From: Blakeslea trispora | Lineage: Eukaryota > Mucoromycota > Mucoromycetes > Mucorales > Choanephoraceae | Assembly: GCA_025331445.1 (NCBI GenBank) | Contig: JAIWNE010000003.1 | Location: forward strand, 682,001 to 746,000 | DNA length: 64,000 nucleotides | Reading direction: 5' to 3' | In this document: positions 49,021 to 62,450 of the stretch, piece after piece | Layout of the letters: each line of letters begins with the position of its first letter | Numbering within the stretch: position 1 is the stretch's first letter | Program-made: the position numbers and the translations under genes | Notes under the pieces: generated by a model | Databases searched by the model: none | What the model saw: the letters and a program-made list of their open reading frames with translations, nothing else | What the model was told of the DNA's origin: nothing

Positions 49021-52000
49021 ATGTCTCTTAGTATTTACCATTATGTATGCATAATACTATTGCTGTGGCTCCTGCGCCTATTTTTGCGTACAACACTTGC
49101 ACTTCGCTTTCATTTCAGCTTTGGACGTATTGGGTTCTTCTCAGTCAGTAATGTTCACTATCATCATCACAAGTCTTCAGAGACAGCACTCTGGTCAATC
49201 AAGATCGAGAAACTTAAACTTCGAATCCAGAAACGCCTAAACTTGAATTCACCTGCGCCTTTCATCACTTTATATATAAGCGGTATAGATGTCCAAATAC
49301 ACAACTGGGCTTCTTTAGCTGCTCATCGTGCCCAGAAAAAGCAACAAAAGAAACAGTACCAACTCAGCAGACGATTCTCTCGCATGAGTCATTCACTCAA
49401 TAAGATACCATGGTGGTATTCACTATCAGTTGTTAAACAGTTTTTCAAAATAACATCAGCCTTACCAGCTCAACTACTTTTGGCTGGATTAGCAAATTAT
49501 GTAGACGTACGCCTCGAAGATGTCTGCTTGAAGATAGAGGATTCAGCCAAACTCAAGATAGAGGATATAAGCTTCAGTTCTGTATTATTCGCAAATGTAG
49601 CAGAGCAGACAAACGAAAGCCAGATACCCAATTCGATACCTAGCTCAGCTCAACTTCAAAACAAGTTTAGAAAGAGCTATCAAAGGCATTCATTAAAGTG
49701 CGCCGAGCACTTGTTTAAAGAAAAGTTTTTCGAGATTAGAGTCAAGGTTGGGGCCATATCGTTCGATGGAAAGGAAAGCAATATGTTGGCATTGCCATCA
49801 GGAGGGCATGTCTCGATTTCTTGTCACTTTTCAGCAGGCTGTGTGACACTTAAGGATATTGACATCAATGCGCGTATTGATGAATTCCAAATACATTTGG
49901 ATACAACCTTGTCATTCATTCGCTATATCAAGCAATTCAAGCAAAAGAAAGAGCATGTCATAGATCAAGATACACAACATCCACCAATACATAAAAAGTC
50001 GATGCTAACACAAGTATTACGTTCTGCTTCATTGACAGTTGTACAGATAGCTGTGGAAGCGAGACATACAGACGACACCTTTACAAATTTGGTAGTAAAT
50101 GATGCTTGTCTAAATGTTTCGTCCGAAACAACCTTAGGCTATGTTGAGCCATATTACAAAATCAACAATACTTATGGTTTGATTGCCTGGAACATACTTG
50201 GTTCCGAAAGTCCCTTCAAACTTATGCATATTCCCAGCACAAGACTTTCTGCTAGCATCTCGCATAGCTTGTTCAACTCTACTACAGAAACGGGACTCGA
50301 TTCAATTCCTTCTGCTTTCAACCACAAAACATCATCTTTAGATGATTTAAAGCCTAACAAAAGATTTGTGAATGTTTCATTGGCAATTGACGAGCCTCTG
50401 ATTTTTATAGATGTATGCAAGAGAGAGTTGATAGAAAAGCTAATATCAAAATCACCTGCGGAAAAGAAACCAAAGCAGACTAAGCGCACATTCAAGAATC
50501 TGCCCCGTACTACTTTCAGCTTTGACATCAACCATCCTTCCATTAGAATCGAAAACGGTAGTAATTATGCAGCTATTGTCTCTTGGTCGATTGTTTCCTT
50601 TCAGGTTGATGGTCAGTACACTGCACAAAAGAATCGCCCTAGATCAATTATGCCTCGCTTATTCAAGTCGACTGCAACAACCTTATACGATGATGATCAC
50701 AACGAATTCCAGGCGATTTCGACAGGTGCTCAAAATTCACGGTCCTCTTGGACAAATCTATTTAGACGAAGTTGGAAAGCAAAAGACGATTACGCGCATA
50801 CAGAAAAAGCTTCACAGTGGTACTATACAACTTCTTTTGGGCTTTCAGCGCAAGACAATTCATTTGACGTTGTAAATGATAATATCACAGACAAGAAACA
50901 ACACTATTTCTTCTCAGTAGGACAAATGGATTTCAAGACAAGCTTAAGAATGGATGTCTCTTTCGAAGAGCGCTTAAACGCCTCGCAGCTCATCAAGCTC
51001 GTTTGGGATTTGAATGCATATCATGTCGGAATAGATGCAGAATTGCAAAAGCCAACTTTGAACTTATGGGTAAAGCTGGAGGACAAGAAGACGAGTCAAT
51101 TAGAATATTGGGTAAAAGAGATCATTGCACCTCTGTCTGGTATAAGAAAACAAAAAAATAGTGTGTCTGAAGATCGCAATGATATGGTGTATGACATAGT
51201 TTCTCTTGTGAAAATCCAAGTTGCTATCCTGGACGCTTTGTTCGTATTTGAAGGTGTAGACCATGGCATTAAAGGATACAGAGAGGTGCCTGATGGTTAC
51301 TTGGATAATGCGCCTACAAAAGATGTTGATGTTCGAGTTGCCCTTCTGCTCACAAAAACTTTATGGTCATTCAATGGTTCTCGTGTGTTTGGAAAGAGTG
51401 AGCATAAAATTGCTCCAAGTGATACGTCAGTTGAATCAGATAATGAAGATTCTAAAAAGCAGTCTCTTTGTACTGAGGACTCTAATCAGACTCCTCTTGG
51501 CACTTCACGTTTGTCTCTACAACATGTTGTAGTCAACAGATGCTTCAAATTCGATGATAAGTTTGATTGGGATCATAATGACCAGCAAAAAACAACTGTG
51601 ATGTGGATTTCTCGGATCAATACTCGTACCGAATACCTTTTGTGTTTAGATTCTCACAGTGTCAGAGTCGCTCCCTCTATTGTTGTAAAGAAGATCGGGA
51701 TACAGTACTCTATTACCAATCACTATGCATGTCTGGTTACTGCACTCTCAACTTTGGATAGCCTAAAAAAGATATTTTTGAACGAAAACAAGCAGAATCA
51801 AACGGGCTCTAAATCGAAAAGGGTATCTGTGCAAGACATTCAGTTTCAAATGAATCGCACAGATATTCATCTCTACTTACCTGGTACACGAACCGAACTG
51901 TATCTAAGAATTGACAATTTGCGGACTCACTGGAAAGGAAGTAAAAGTAAAGAAAAGCTTCCCCGAACAGTCATTCGAAATATCGCCTTGTTTGGTGCGG

Positions 52001-55000
52001 CTCCTCACAGAAACAACTATTGGGATCAATTGTTGGAACTAGACAACCTTTGTGTATCTGCTGAAGAAGCATCAGAAAATTCTGACGCTTTCAAGCAGTT
52101 ATCAATGACAAAGCTATATTTGCGAATTCCTTATGGCTATGAGATGTCTAATGTTGTAGATGGTGCAGTAACTTTAATGAAGGGTGTCAAGGCGACACAT
52201 GCTCGGTTGCTTAAGAATATGCCATTCTTATTCTTTGGACCAAGCGAGAAGAAGGAGCCCGCGGTTATGCCTACTTTGCGTCTTGTATGCAACTTGCTTA
52301 CTATCCAATTTGAAGATGATCCGTTTGAAGTGAGACTTAGAATGATTTGGAGAACTGGTGTATCAGAACAAGTCAATCGTATAGCTATTCAAGATGCATT
52401 TGAAGCAAAGGCTCAAACGCTGTTAGGCCAATCAAGCAGCAGCGACTACATGTTTGAAGGTAGATAGCATCAGTAGTATTTCTTTTATCAAATTCAGTAC
52501 TCAGTCTCTTTTGAAATTGAATAGAAGCACCAAAGAGGTTAGAAACAGATGCTCGAGTCAGCGAAGCATGGCAAGGTCTGCAAGAGCACAATTCCAAATC
52601 ATGGAAGCGCCACATAGACACTTCTATCTTAAGAGAGTCATCTACTTACGACAAAATTCAACAAGCACATTATAGACACTCTGTTATTGCCGGTCAAATG
52701 GATGAAAATCTAGACAACTCACCTACTAAGAAAACAATGCAATTAACAAACATGTTTTGCATTGATATTGTTGATTTACCAAAATATCCACCTCTTTTAA
52801 ATTTCACTATTAAGAACAGTACGCTCGACTTCAAACTACCTGAATTCGATCTGAAGAGTACCAGACAATTTATGCACGATGTTGGTAAAGGGCAACCTCT
52901 AGACAAGCCGTCATCAACTATGGTACCTTTCTACTTGAACTGGAAGTCTGGCGAAACATGGGCTCAAATCCGTGATTATCCTCTGCCCATTTTTTTAGTC
53001 CCATCTGACGATAGCCGAGTTGAAGAAATAGAAAAGATTGGCTCTGAAGATTCCGCAGCTGCTTGGTCGCTTTCAGGCAATTATGTGTTTGCAGATGATA
53101 TGGGTGACTTGGAAGGCACACGTCAAATCCATATCCCTATGATTGATGAAGATCACACACGCTATGCAATCGATATAGCTCGTACCAGTATACCACTTAA
53201 ATTCTATTCAATTGTTAATATCAATGTTCATAATTCAAGCTTGTCTCAAATTTGCTGGTCAATACCTTACCAACCTGCTATACAAGACATCATGCGGGTC
53301 GTAGAAACATTCACAAAGCCACCTGTTGATCCATCTGATAAAGTTGGCTTCTGGGATAAGCTCAGATTGATTATTCATACTAGAGCAAAGATTTCTTTTA
53401 CTGGTGGAGGTGATCTTGCTATGGTCATGAAGAGCTCTCGAGATCCTTACGATATCAGTGAAAAAGGGTTTGGTCTTGCTAAGGTCTGGAGGAATAATGT
53501 TGTTTGCCTATTAGGACATGACAATAATGAAGGGGAATTTATGCAAATTATCAGTGATGATTATGCTTTTGGCGTGCCTGATCTAGTTCATGGCGGCTAT
53601 ATTGCTCCGTATGTGCTTGGATCTAATTATTCTATCGACAACTCAAAGACTGGAAGGGCTCGTCAATCATCTTCTTCGTTTAACTCATCAGACCTTTCAA
53701 AAGATCGAGAATCGCGATTTGTCAAAATTGCACTCAAGCTATCTGGTGGCATTAAAATGGGTCTAGGCTGCGTTTTAGAGCGAGCCTGTCAGCCTGACTG
53801 TAATATATGTGATGAAGATAATGGGAATATATCTTCTGAGGAAAGAAATTTACACAAACAGAAGTTATTAGAATTTTTGCCTCATTATCATGTCAAATTA
53901 AAAACACCACAGCATGTTCATGAAAAGGTAAAGTACTTGACAAAAGTATTCAAAACAGAGATTAACCAGATGTTTAAGGATTATGATGCATACAGAGGAT
54001 TTAGATCAGACTTTATTCATTTCTCTATCAGTATCATTAAGCTATCTCCTTACGAAGAGACTGATACAGACAAAGGAAATGTTGTTGGGAATTCGATGCA
54101 CTTGAGCCCAGGATTCATGGACCATTTCGTTTCTTGGTTTAGGCTTTTTGGTGGTGCTATGAGCTATCCGTTGCGTAATGGCTCACTATTTCCCAAGATA
54201 GACAAGCGTGCTTCTAAAAAGTTTGGTCGACACATGAAGACGATGAAATACAAAATCGTAGTTAACCCTCTTACCATCGGTTACTTCTTGAAAGACAGCA
54301 ACATCGAGGCAGAAAACGTTGCTATTGAAGAACTAGGTGATGTTGTCGGGCTCAAAGGATTTGTCAAAAACTTCAGTGTTGATATGCACATGCAAAGAGA
54401 AATCATTAATATATCTGATTACAAGTTGGATCAGAAACGATTGAAAGCCAACTGGCCTATTGCTGAAGCAGAGGTGCAGCTAAAGAATGTCGATTTGCGA
54501 GCTGTGGTTGCTACATATTCAGATGCAAAAAATAATGGACTTGCCAATTATTTAGAGAACACAAATGAAGATGACCATATTGACTACATGTCAGATAGCA
54601 GTGACCATGGTTTGAACATGATGGAAGGACTAAACTACAAATTCGTAAATGATTCAGAATCTGCTGATTGGGTGGATTTGGATGATTTTATCGAAATAAG
54701 TATCCCTACACCTCATATTCTTCCCAACGTTCAAGTGCTACCATTTTCGTTCATACCACGCATTCATTATCTTCGCCAGACCAACCGAGATGAAATGGAA
54801 AAATACAAGTACTTGCATAGAACTCATGATTGCATCTTTGGCTCTGCTGCTGGTAAGTAATCATTTTTTTTTGCATTCCACCTTTTTTTTCGTTTTGAAT
54901 TCCTAACATTCTTTCAATACAAGATGTCCGTGAAACTCAAATGGAGCTGCTTCGCGATAGAAGTAAAAGTATTGATGTTCAAATACGAAAGCATCAAACG

Positions 55001-58000
55001 CGCTTGCACAATATTGAATCCAAACGGCTCCAGCATGGGTCGGATGAAAAATCATTAGAGGAAATGGTAAGCTTCTATATGTTGCATACAGCTAGTTTCC
55101 GTTCTAATTTTTTTTTCTTTGTTAAAAAAAAAGTCAGATGCCATTGTTGACAAGACTCGCATCCTGTACGAAAAAAGAGAGCTGCTTCAGAAATATCTTA
55201 GAGAACTCTCTATACAATCAACATGTGATATAAGTCAGGATAACAAGTCAAGCAACCACTCTTATTCTTCGATTTTCGGGAAGGACTCACTTACTCAATG
55301 GGAAGAAATGCTGGGCCCCTTTAAGCAACGATACATAGTACACAACCCTCAAATTGTTTGGAATAATTCAGTCCGAAACGTGCTTTACCATGCAATGGAT
55401 TTACGAGATCACCGACGCGCTTTGTCTTATTATATGACTGCTCGTACTATCAAGTTCTTGAGAGATTTGATTGATACGGCTGATAGCAAATATAACTCAA
55501 ATTACAAACAGTTTGATTTCGATAGTGAAGAAGGTGGTATGGACAACTCAATGGCTGAAGAATTGATTGCAAAATTACTAGAAGAACAGAGCACTAAGTT
55601 TTATGTACCAAATGAGACTGATGAAGAAAAAACTATGGGCAGTGAAGATTTCGATGAAGTTGACATGTCTCTCAGCGAAAACGTAAACAGTCCCATCATG
55701 CAAGTGAAATCTATTCCCAGCAGTTACAAGATGAAAACAAGCTATTTGATTGATCTGCTTAATCCACAAATCAGTCTGCAGAGCGATTGTGATCCAGATA
55801 ACATTGTTCTTGTGGCCAACGAAAGGACGCAAGTAAAAGGCTTGAATATTGTCGACGAAACAGACCCTGATATCGAGATGGAAATGGTAAAGCATCGCAC
55901 AGTCGTCAGCTTGCAAAACGTTCAATTTTTTGTTGCAAAAAAGGAACAGTTTGACAGTGTCGATTTATTGCTTGATAACCATTACGGTGCAAAAGATAGT
56001 GATCACTGGCTTACTTGGATTCCACCTGAAATGTTGATCAGCTATGCCAAAGGATTTGAACAGTTTCAACGTATTGGTAATCGTATTGAAGCAACACTAC
56101 AATACGACAAACTCAATCCTCTGAGAATCAAAACAAACTCTACAGTTCATTCTCACGATCATCCATTTGAAAACCAATGCGATTCAGTTCAACTCAACTT
56201 CCCTAATCTAAAGCTGACAATGGATTCTGCTCAATACAATGCCATCTATCAGGTAGCTACTGATTTACTACTTTACAAAGAACCTGCAAAGAAAGAGCGC
56301 CTTGCTCGTTTGCGTGAAATCATGATGGCCGCTGACCGTGCCAGTCTATACGAAGTTACCGAAAAAATCGTAGACCTACAGAATAGAGCCCGACAATTAA
56401 TTCATGCTAGAGATCAATACCGCCAGATTGCTTCGATGATGGACGAAAAACATATAGAAGATTCTAAATCTATACGATTAGACTTGTTTGATACTTTGGA
56501 GGAGCTCTATCTGGGTATGGAAGCAATCAAGTTGATGCAAAGCAATCGACGCAAGGAATACGATGAGCATAAGACCAATCTCAAATTCGTTTTCTGTGCT
56601 CAAAAGATCGAATGGGAAATGCTTGCAAAGGACGATGTACCTCTTTGTGAATGTACGCTTAACAATCTTACATTCAACTTTGTTAGTAAAGAAGACCATT
56701 CTTCATCTAACACACTCGAGATCGATGTAGTACAAGTCAAGAACGTCTCGCCATCTCCCGTATTCGTTGATATACTTGGCCCTTATTTCGACAGTCGTAA
56801 GCCTTACGATTTCTCGCGCCACAAGATGCTTCGATGTTATTTTGTATCGCTTGCCCCTGTAGGTGGTATCCCTGTTATCCAGCACTTGGAAATCAATCTT
56901 CACCCAATGCGTGTTCAAATGACTTACAGTTTTGGTAAAGCACTAGCCTACTATTTGTTCCCTCCCGAGAAATCGCACAAACAGATTGAAGTAGTAAGCA
57001 TGTCAACATCTACTTCTACACCTACTGTCGGTTTGACTGGAGACTCAGAATCATCAGTATCTGATCTTCCAACGAGTTCAGATCACAGCCAAACAGGTCT
57101 TGCTGAACATACAGAAAAAAACACCCAACAGTTATCAAAATCAAACAGTTTTGCTACCAATGGTGTTAATCAGAGTGCTTCAACACCTGCCTTGTTGAGT
57201 AGTAGTATGCCAGTCCTTGAAAGCTCAAAGATGAATGTTAGCAGTAGCGCACATCTATCTTCGCGTGAAGACGATGAATTGGCTGATACTCCCTCTTCAA
57301 GCAAGAAATCAAAGAGAAGCAACTTGCAAAAGCTCAGTAAACCTAAAGCTTCAGACGATTTGTCTGTTATGAAGAAGAGAGCATCTAGTAATAGAACTTT
57401 CATTCTTGTAAAAATACCAGGAGCAAGACATTGTCTAAGTTATCAGGTACATTTTGCATAAATCTTTCTTCGAGATAGTTATTTATTGAGGTAAAATACT
57501 CATCAACTTTCTTTTTATTGTTCTTTCTATTTCTCTTTTGCAATTAGGGTCCCAAAGAGAAGAATATTGAAGATCTGAGGGATTTCGCTTTTGAGCAGCC
57601 TAAACTCGAGTTCAGAAATGAAACTTGGTCTTGGTTTGAGTTAGCCTCTAATATAAAAAAAGGTAAGCAAGCATTATCGATAAACACGAGCCTGTATCTA
57701 ATGCCGCGATCAATCAAACACAATAGACTTCATGAAAGCAGCATTACTTCATAACAGTACAGCACTGTTGAAAGAAAAAATCTTACGACGCCATCCTCGT
57801 GAAAACAATAAGCTGTCTGAATCCACTCCTTCTTTAAATGGCTCTCTATCAACTTACACCATAGATTCAAACAATAAAGCGTCTGATATTGACAACAACT
57901 CGGAAAGCTCAAGAGATGAAATGGATGATTATTCGGATATGAAAGATACAGCCTCATTACATTCTGCTCATTCTCAAGAGACGTTAATGATTGAACCCGA

Positions 58001-58378
58001 AGCAACGTATAAAAAGGGTCATTTATGGTCAAAGTAAGGCATTTTGTTAACATCATGAATAACAATCTTTTTCTAAGCTATACATACTCTAGACTTAAAA
58101 AACCCAAGAAAACAATGTATGAAACTAAGAAAGTGGGAAGGCCTGAGTTAGGTGATCAGCATTTGCCTTCTGAGGACCTTCCTTTGGATGGTTCCGAAAA
58201 AGAGCATTCGTTAGGGTCTCACACTCAACTCATATCATCTAGTCAGACACGCAATATACAAGAAAGTGACCACTTAACTATGAAAGGCCGTTACTTACTT
58301 GGCAAGTATTATAATGGACCCACACAGTGGCTGTCTTCTGGGGCATCTGTCAGAGCAGTTCCAAAGCAAAACATGTAG
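49021..58378 (+). CDS. Fmp27/BLTP2 (Hobbit) family bridge-like lipid transfer protein
   Basis: Seven exons (49021-52459, 52525-54852, 54924-55066, 55134-57446, 57548-57662, 57727-58033, 58093-58378) close in frame at 2976 aa (yeast Fmp27 about 2630). Residues 1-30 form an N-terminal membrane anchor (YHYVCIILLLWLLRLFL) as expected for ER anchoring. Diagnostic Fmp27 motifs appear in order: an SW-type block (WKSGETWAQIRDYPLPIF), then GFWDKLRLIIHTRAKISFTG with DPYDISEKGFGLAKVWRNN, then coiled-coil sequence around exons 3-4 and a late WPPW-region homologue. Proteins of this family form a long hydrophobic groove moving phospholipids at ER-plasma membrane contacts. The C-terminal 450 residues are Ser-rich, low complexity and probably flexible, with basic stretches. 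All introns are GT-AG and 50-100 nt. Confidence 0.93.
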
Positions 58379-58450
58379 AAGTTTCTTTCTTTTCTCTTTT
58401 TTTTTTCAGTAAATGTATTTCAACTCTTCTTTAATTCTCTAATAAATACA

Positions 58451-59752
58451 TCAGAACGATATGAAAAAAGACTTTTGTTTAAGTCTTGTATCTTTCTTCT
58501 TCATGTTGAACAATGAAAGTTGACTCGATGAGCTTTTGAGAATTTGAATGAACTTGCTTTCCTTTTTTTTTGTTTGGCTCGGGTCTTGTGCTTGTATGTC
58601 TAGATGATTTTCAACAAGCAATGTTGGGTTAGTATTATGTTGCATTTCTGAATCATTGTGCTCATAGCAAATATATCTTCGTAGCTCCTCCCGATCTTTT
58701 TTCTGCTGGTAAGCGTTGTCGTCAGCTGAAAGCCCTAGATTGTTGCAACTGCTGTTCAAGGAAGGATGGAGGCTCAGATTGTCTTGATTGTCCTTACTAT
58801 CATCATTGACTTTTTCAAGCAGCATATATTTGACCAGTTTCTCTTTGTAACATTCGTCGAGTGCAGTATTCTCTTTTTTGAGTAATAGCTTACTTCCAGA
58901 AATGCTTGCATCATCATTCTCAGTAACATCACTGCTGCCGTCTATATCGCTTTGATAATAGTAGGAGCAATAGCAAGCTGTATCATGATTTGAAAAACTT
59001 TGTCTAGCTGTATGCGTATATGAATTATGCTTGGTGTAAGAACGGCCAATAGATTGATTGAGGGTATTGGTCTCGTCAATACTTCCTTCAACTTCTTCAT
59101 CTTCTCTAATACTATTGGCACTGTGGTAGCTACTGTTACTTGTATGGTCTAAAGCGCAAACATCGTTTGCTGAAAAACTTCTTTTCATCCCAACCTTCTC
59201 ATGACAATGATAACAAGAGAGATTTTTGTGGGACATTGTAGCAAGGCAGCTCGATTCCCCTTGTGTTGAATTCATGCAAATGGGTAGTTCATCACTTCTG
59301 CTGCCAAAATTGCTTAACGTAGGAGTTGATGGGGAGCTTCTTAGCTTTATCGGAAGAAACGATTCAGAAGCAAATGTCGAAATAGATTCATGTGAGAAAG
59401 AGACATAGGATGAATCAGGCAGAATAGTGGCGGCAGAATCGTTCAGCGAATTCTTTTTTGATGACATTATGTCGATCGCTTTCTGTCTAGTTTCCAACGC
59501 TTGTCTCATCCAATGCAATCCTATGGTGTTGCAACTTGCTGGCTCTTGATATTTCCAGCTGCCTTGAGACATTTGTTGTGCATCAGACCAAACTTGATTC
59601 AAAAAGCCACATAATAGATCGAGAATTTCCTGTTGTTCAAAAGCTAACAAGTTAAGCGATGAGCTCTTTGTTTGAATTTGCCATAACTCAAGTATTTCTT
59701 GATATTCAATTTCAGGATTGCGTTCTGCTTGTTTTATCCTGTCTGTTGTCAT
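58451..59752 (-). CDS. Hypothetical Ser/Asn-rich protein, intronless
   Basis: One exon of 433 codons, convergent with the Fmp27 gene (72 bp apart). The N-terminal 110 residues look helical and folded (YQEILELWQIQTK, LAFEQQEILDLLCGFLNQVW, IGLHWMRQALETRQKAID). The rest is mostly Ser, Asn and Asp, with a short CYHCHEKVG cluster near residue 180 and a second Cys-rich CYCSYYY stretch near 260, and a basic C-terminus. No signal peptide, membrane segment or catalytic motif is seen. The folded head followed by a disordered tail suggests an adaptor or regulatory protein, but I do not recognise the family. Confidence 0.75.
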   Translation of the reverse strand: MTTDRIKQAERNPEIEYQEILELWQIQTKSSSLNLLAFEQQEILDLLCGFLNQVWSDAQQMSQGSWKYQEPASCNTIGLHWMRQALETRQKAIDIMSSKKNSLNDSAATILPDSSYVSFSHESISTFASESFLPIKLRSSPSTPTLSNFGSRSDELPICMNSTQGESSCLATMSHKNLSCYHCHEKVGMKRSFSANDVCALDHTSNSSYHSANSIREDEEVEGSIDETNTLNQSIGRSYTKHNSYTHTARQSFSNHDTACYCSYYYQSDIDGSSDVTENDDASISGSKLLLKKENTALDECYKEKLVKYMLLEKVNDDSKDNQDNLSLHPSLNSSCNNLGLSADDNAYQQKKDREELRRYICYEHNDSEMQHNTNPTLLVENHLDIQAQDPSQTKKKESKFIQILKSSSSQLSLFNMKKKDTRLKQKSFFISF

Positions 59753-60402
59753 TAATTAAAGGGGATAAAAAGAAGAAAATATAAAAATGAGAAGGCGCTT
59801 TTCTCTTTTGAGCAAAATCCTGTTACTAGAAAAATCAAACAAGGCATTCCATATGTATATAGTTATGAAAACAAGGTTAAATATATAGACAATGACGAGC
59901 CAAACAAAAACGAAAGTAATTTCATACGCATGAAGCGTTGTTTCAATGTAAGAATGTAATTGAGTTTGCTAGACTCCTTCTCTCCTTTTTAATAAAGAAA
60001 TTGTCTGATTGATCATTCTTCTGATAAAGAATTTGACTACGGGTATATCATGCTCTCTATTTTTTCTTGGTACTTTAACATTTCCATACATAAACGGCAA
60101 GGAGAGAGAACTAAAGCTATAACATCAAGCTAAACCTATCAAATATTGGGTTCTGCTTTCAATTATGCGGGTAGTAATTCTGCCTGTTGCCATAATGAAG
60201 ACGAGAGATGTGATACTAGCTCTCTAAGCCGCGCTTTTTTATTCGTAGCTTTAAATTAAGAGAAAATCTCTATATCTATAACTCTATGACTAGAGATATA
60301 TATGTGGAATGTATCTACAGATTTGAGAGTACCATGCTTGAGAGGCCCTCTCTTTTCTCTTTCATCACTACTAAAAAATGAGTTTTCGTAAATATTTACA
60401 GA
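59753..60402. other. Intergenic region left of the transposase relic
   Basis: Promoter region of the orphan Ser-rich gene and flank of the transposon. I searched for a partner of the right-hand transposon end (GAGGTGTGTTCAAAAAG) here and did not find one. Confidence 0.45.
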
Positions 60403-61735
60403 AAACCCATCTTAGATTCTCGTAACTTCACAGATGAAACTTTTATCCTTTTAAGTCGAATGTACGATTTAATCAAGGAAAACAAACTTAAAAATGGCCA
60501 TTGTAAAAAACCAGAAGCCCGCAAGACTTTTAGTAAGCTTCTTGGCATTACGCGCAGTGCTGCTAAGCAAGTAATTCGTATGAGCAATTCTTAGCCGGAA
60601 GCTTCCGAAAAGAAGCGAATAGGTCGACCTCCTTGTGAATTCGAGAAGGATTATATTTTACCCGCGAAGAGTATTGTTAAAGAAAACAACAAAAAAGGTC
60701 TTTCAGCCACTGCGAAGACTGTTGAAAAAGCTTCGAAAGACAAGCACGATATCGGTAAGTCGAGACAAACTCTTTTGAGGGATATACATACCTTGAAGTT
60801 GCGATACAAACAAGGTATCCACAGAAACATCAATCATGATTCTGATGCCAATGTTGAATATCGACACAAGTATGTCAGTGAAAGGCTGCAAAACATGAAT
60901 TGAAGATGTGAGCCAATTAAGCCTCAGGTATCTCCTGACGAGCCGTATCACCATCTTGACCATCATGCCAAGAAGACTTGGGCTCCTGTTAAAGGTATGG
61001 TCAATGAGCTTGGACGAAAACCGATCATGGTGATTTTTGCTGCATTTGTTGTTTTTAACGAAGGTAGAAGGGCAAACACTGAAGTGATCAAACACAGCGT
61101 GATTGTGTAACCAGTCAATGGTGAAAAGAATGTAAACCCTAACTATTATGGCCACTTCACTGCCGAAAAGCTTGAGCAGTTGTTCGAGAGACCTTGTAAG
61201 CCACTCTTACCTTATGGTAGCTGTATCATCCATATGAACGGTGCACCCTATCATAAGCGCAAACTAAACCTTACTCCCAACAAAGGTGGTAAGAAAGAGA
61301 TTGTGGATTGGTTGATGCAGCAAAAATGCATGGAATTGGATGAGGAGGATAATCCAAAGAAGATGAAGGGGACTCTTTTGGACCTCGTCAAAAAACTGGA
61401 AGTCAAGCCTGCCTATGCATGCTACGAGATTGCCAATAGGTATGGTCACAGGATTGCCACCACACCACCTTACCATTGCGAATTGCAACCAATCGAGAAG
61501 GTATGGTCGATGGCTAAGACTCTTGGCCTACAATTCAGACTTGAACGAGACTGCTGTAAAGCTGAAGGCAAAACTTGAAGAAATTCTCAAGTCAATACCT
61601 GAGAGAAGTCTCCTGTCTGTTTGTAGAGGCTGTGTTAACAAAGAGAAGGAGCATTATGAAGAGCATTTGAGAAATTGTTGTATTGAAGAGCTTCAAGAAG
61701 AAGAAAGTGATGTTGAGTTGACTTCTTGCTAAGTT
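60403..61735 (+). pseudogene. Decayed Tc1/mariner-like DDE transposase
   Basis: A single frame runs from about 60403 to about 61500 with three in-frame stops (TAG 60592, TGA 60901, TAA 61108), then shifts frame and continues to 61732. Parts in order: a helix-turn-helix region (ARKTFSKLLGITRSAAKQVI), GRPP hook-like basic motif, a middle region with YHHLDHHAKKTW, KPIMVIFAAFVVFNEG, then IHMNGAPYHKR where the second catalytic Asp (normally IHMDxAxYH) is Asn, and YHCELQPIEKVWSMAK carrying the third acid. The C-terminal block (KLEEILKSIPERSLLSVC) follows the frameshift. Its right end abuts a Helitron fragment at a TA dinucleotide near 61917, as expected for Tc1/mariner insertion. It cannot make active transposase. 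Confidence 0.8.
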
Positions 61736-61917
61736 TGAATTGTTTGTCAATAGATCAATGTTATTTCTAACATTTTGTCATAAAAAAGCCGCTCGATCGT
61801 AACAAAAAGCACATCAAAAAGTTTTGGTTTCATTGATACCGTTTTTATCAAGTTTTGATCATTGTATCTTGCGCAAAGTCAAACTGAGATGGGGTAAAAC
61901 TTTTTGAACACACCTCT

Positions 61918-62160
61918 AGCAGATCCAATCAAATGATATGGACTGCCTTGAATTCGAAAAGTGTAGGAACCACTTCGACTATTAGCTAAGTTCAGGCTAA
62001 GACTTGCATCAAATGAAGTGAAGTCTAAAGAGCTCTTGTATATTCTAATGTTATTTCTTAAAGTATCTGCAAATTCTGATGGTGTTGGTTGCAAAGGACT
62101 TAAAATTCTCTCACTCTTACAACAACGCAACTGAAACACAGGATAAATTCTACTACTGCT
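61918..62160 (-). mobile_element. Helitron fragment (Helitron-like N-terminal domain)
   Basis: On the minus strand the peptide LRCCKSERILSPLQPTPSEF, then TLRNNIRIYKSSLDFTSFDA and SGSYTFRIQGSPYHLIGSA matches the Helitron_like_N domain of rolling-circle transposons (conserved CC, NIRxYNxAxxFTS, GxYxFRIxGxxYHxIGS). The frame is intact for 70 codons, then stops where the mariner-like sequence begins (TAGAGGTGTGTTC). The helicase and Rep parts are not visible. The Helitron copy was thus present before the Tc1/mariner insertion. Confidence 0.75.
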
Positions 62161-62450
62161 GAAAGATCTTTCCCTAACCTATATCAAAGTAGCAAACACG
62201 TCACATTGAACCACAATCGAATCTCATGAAAGGTGTATCACTCAAGCCTATTGCGATACTTCTAAAATTCTAAGTGTTGAGAGGATGATACTGGCTTTGT
62301 GCTTGGGGGAGGGACGGTCCTCCCCTATATTCCCTCCCTACTGCTTTAACACTCGTAATTGGTTGCTGTTCAAAGCTTATTACCCGTGCTTGAAATAAAT
62401 TTGTTTTTCTCTGTCGGCCATAAATTCCAATAGATATATGTCGAAAGTTT
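62161..62450. other. Non-coding flank between Helitron fragment and inverted repeat
   Basis: Contains a G-rich/C-rich stretch (GGGGGAGGGACGGTCCTCCCC around 62306-62326) that could itself form a small hairpin. No gene seen. Confidence 0.4.

Noticed and set aside
60300..60402. Left terminal inverted repeat for the mariner-like element
   Set aside because: Searched for GAGGTGTGTTCAAAAAG or a close relative near the left side of the transposase and saw none.
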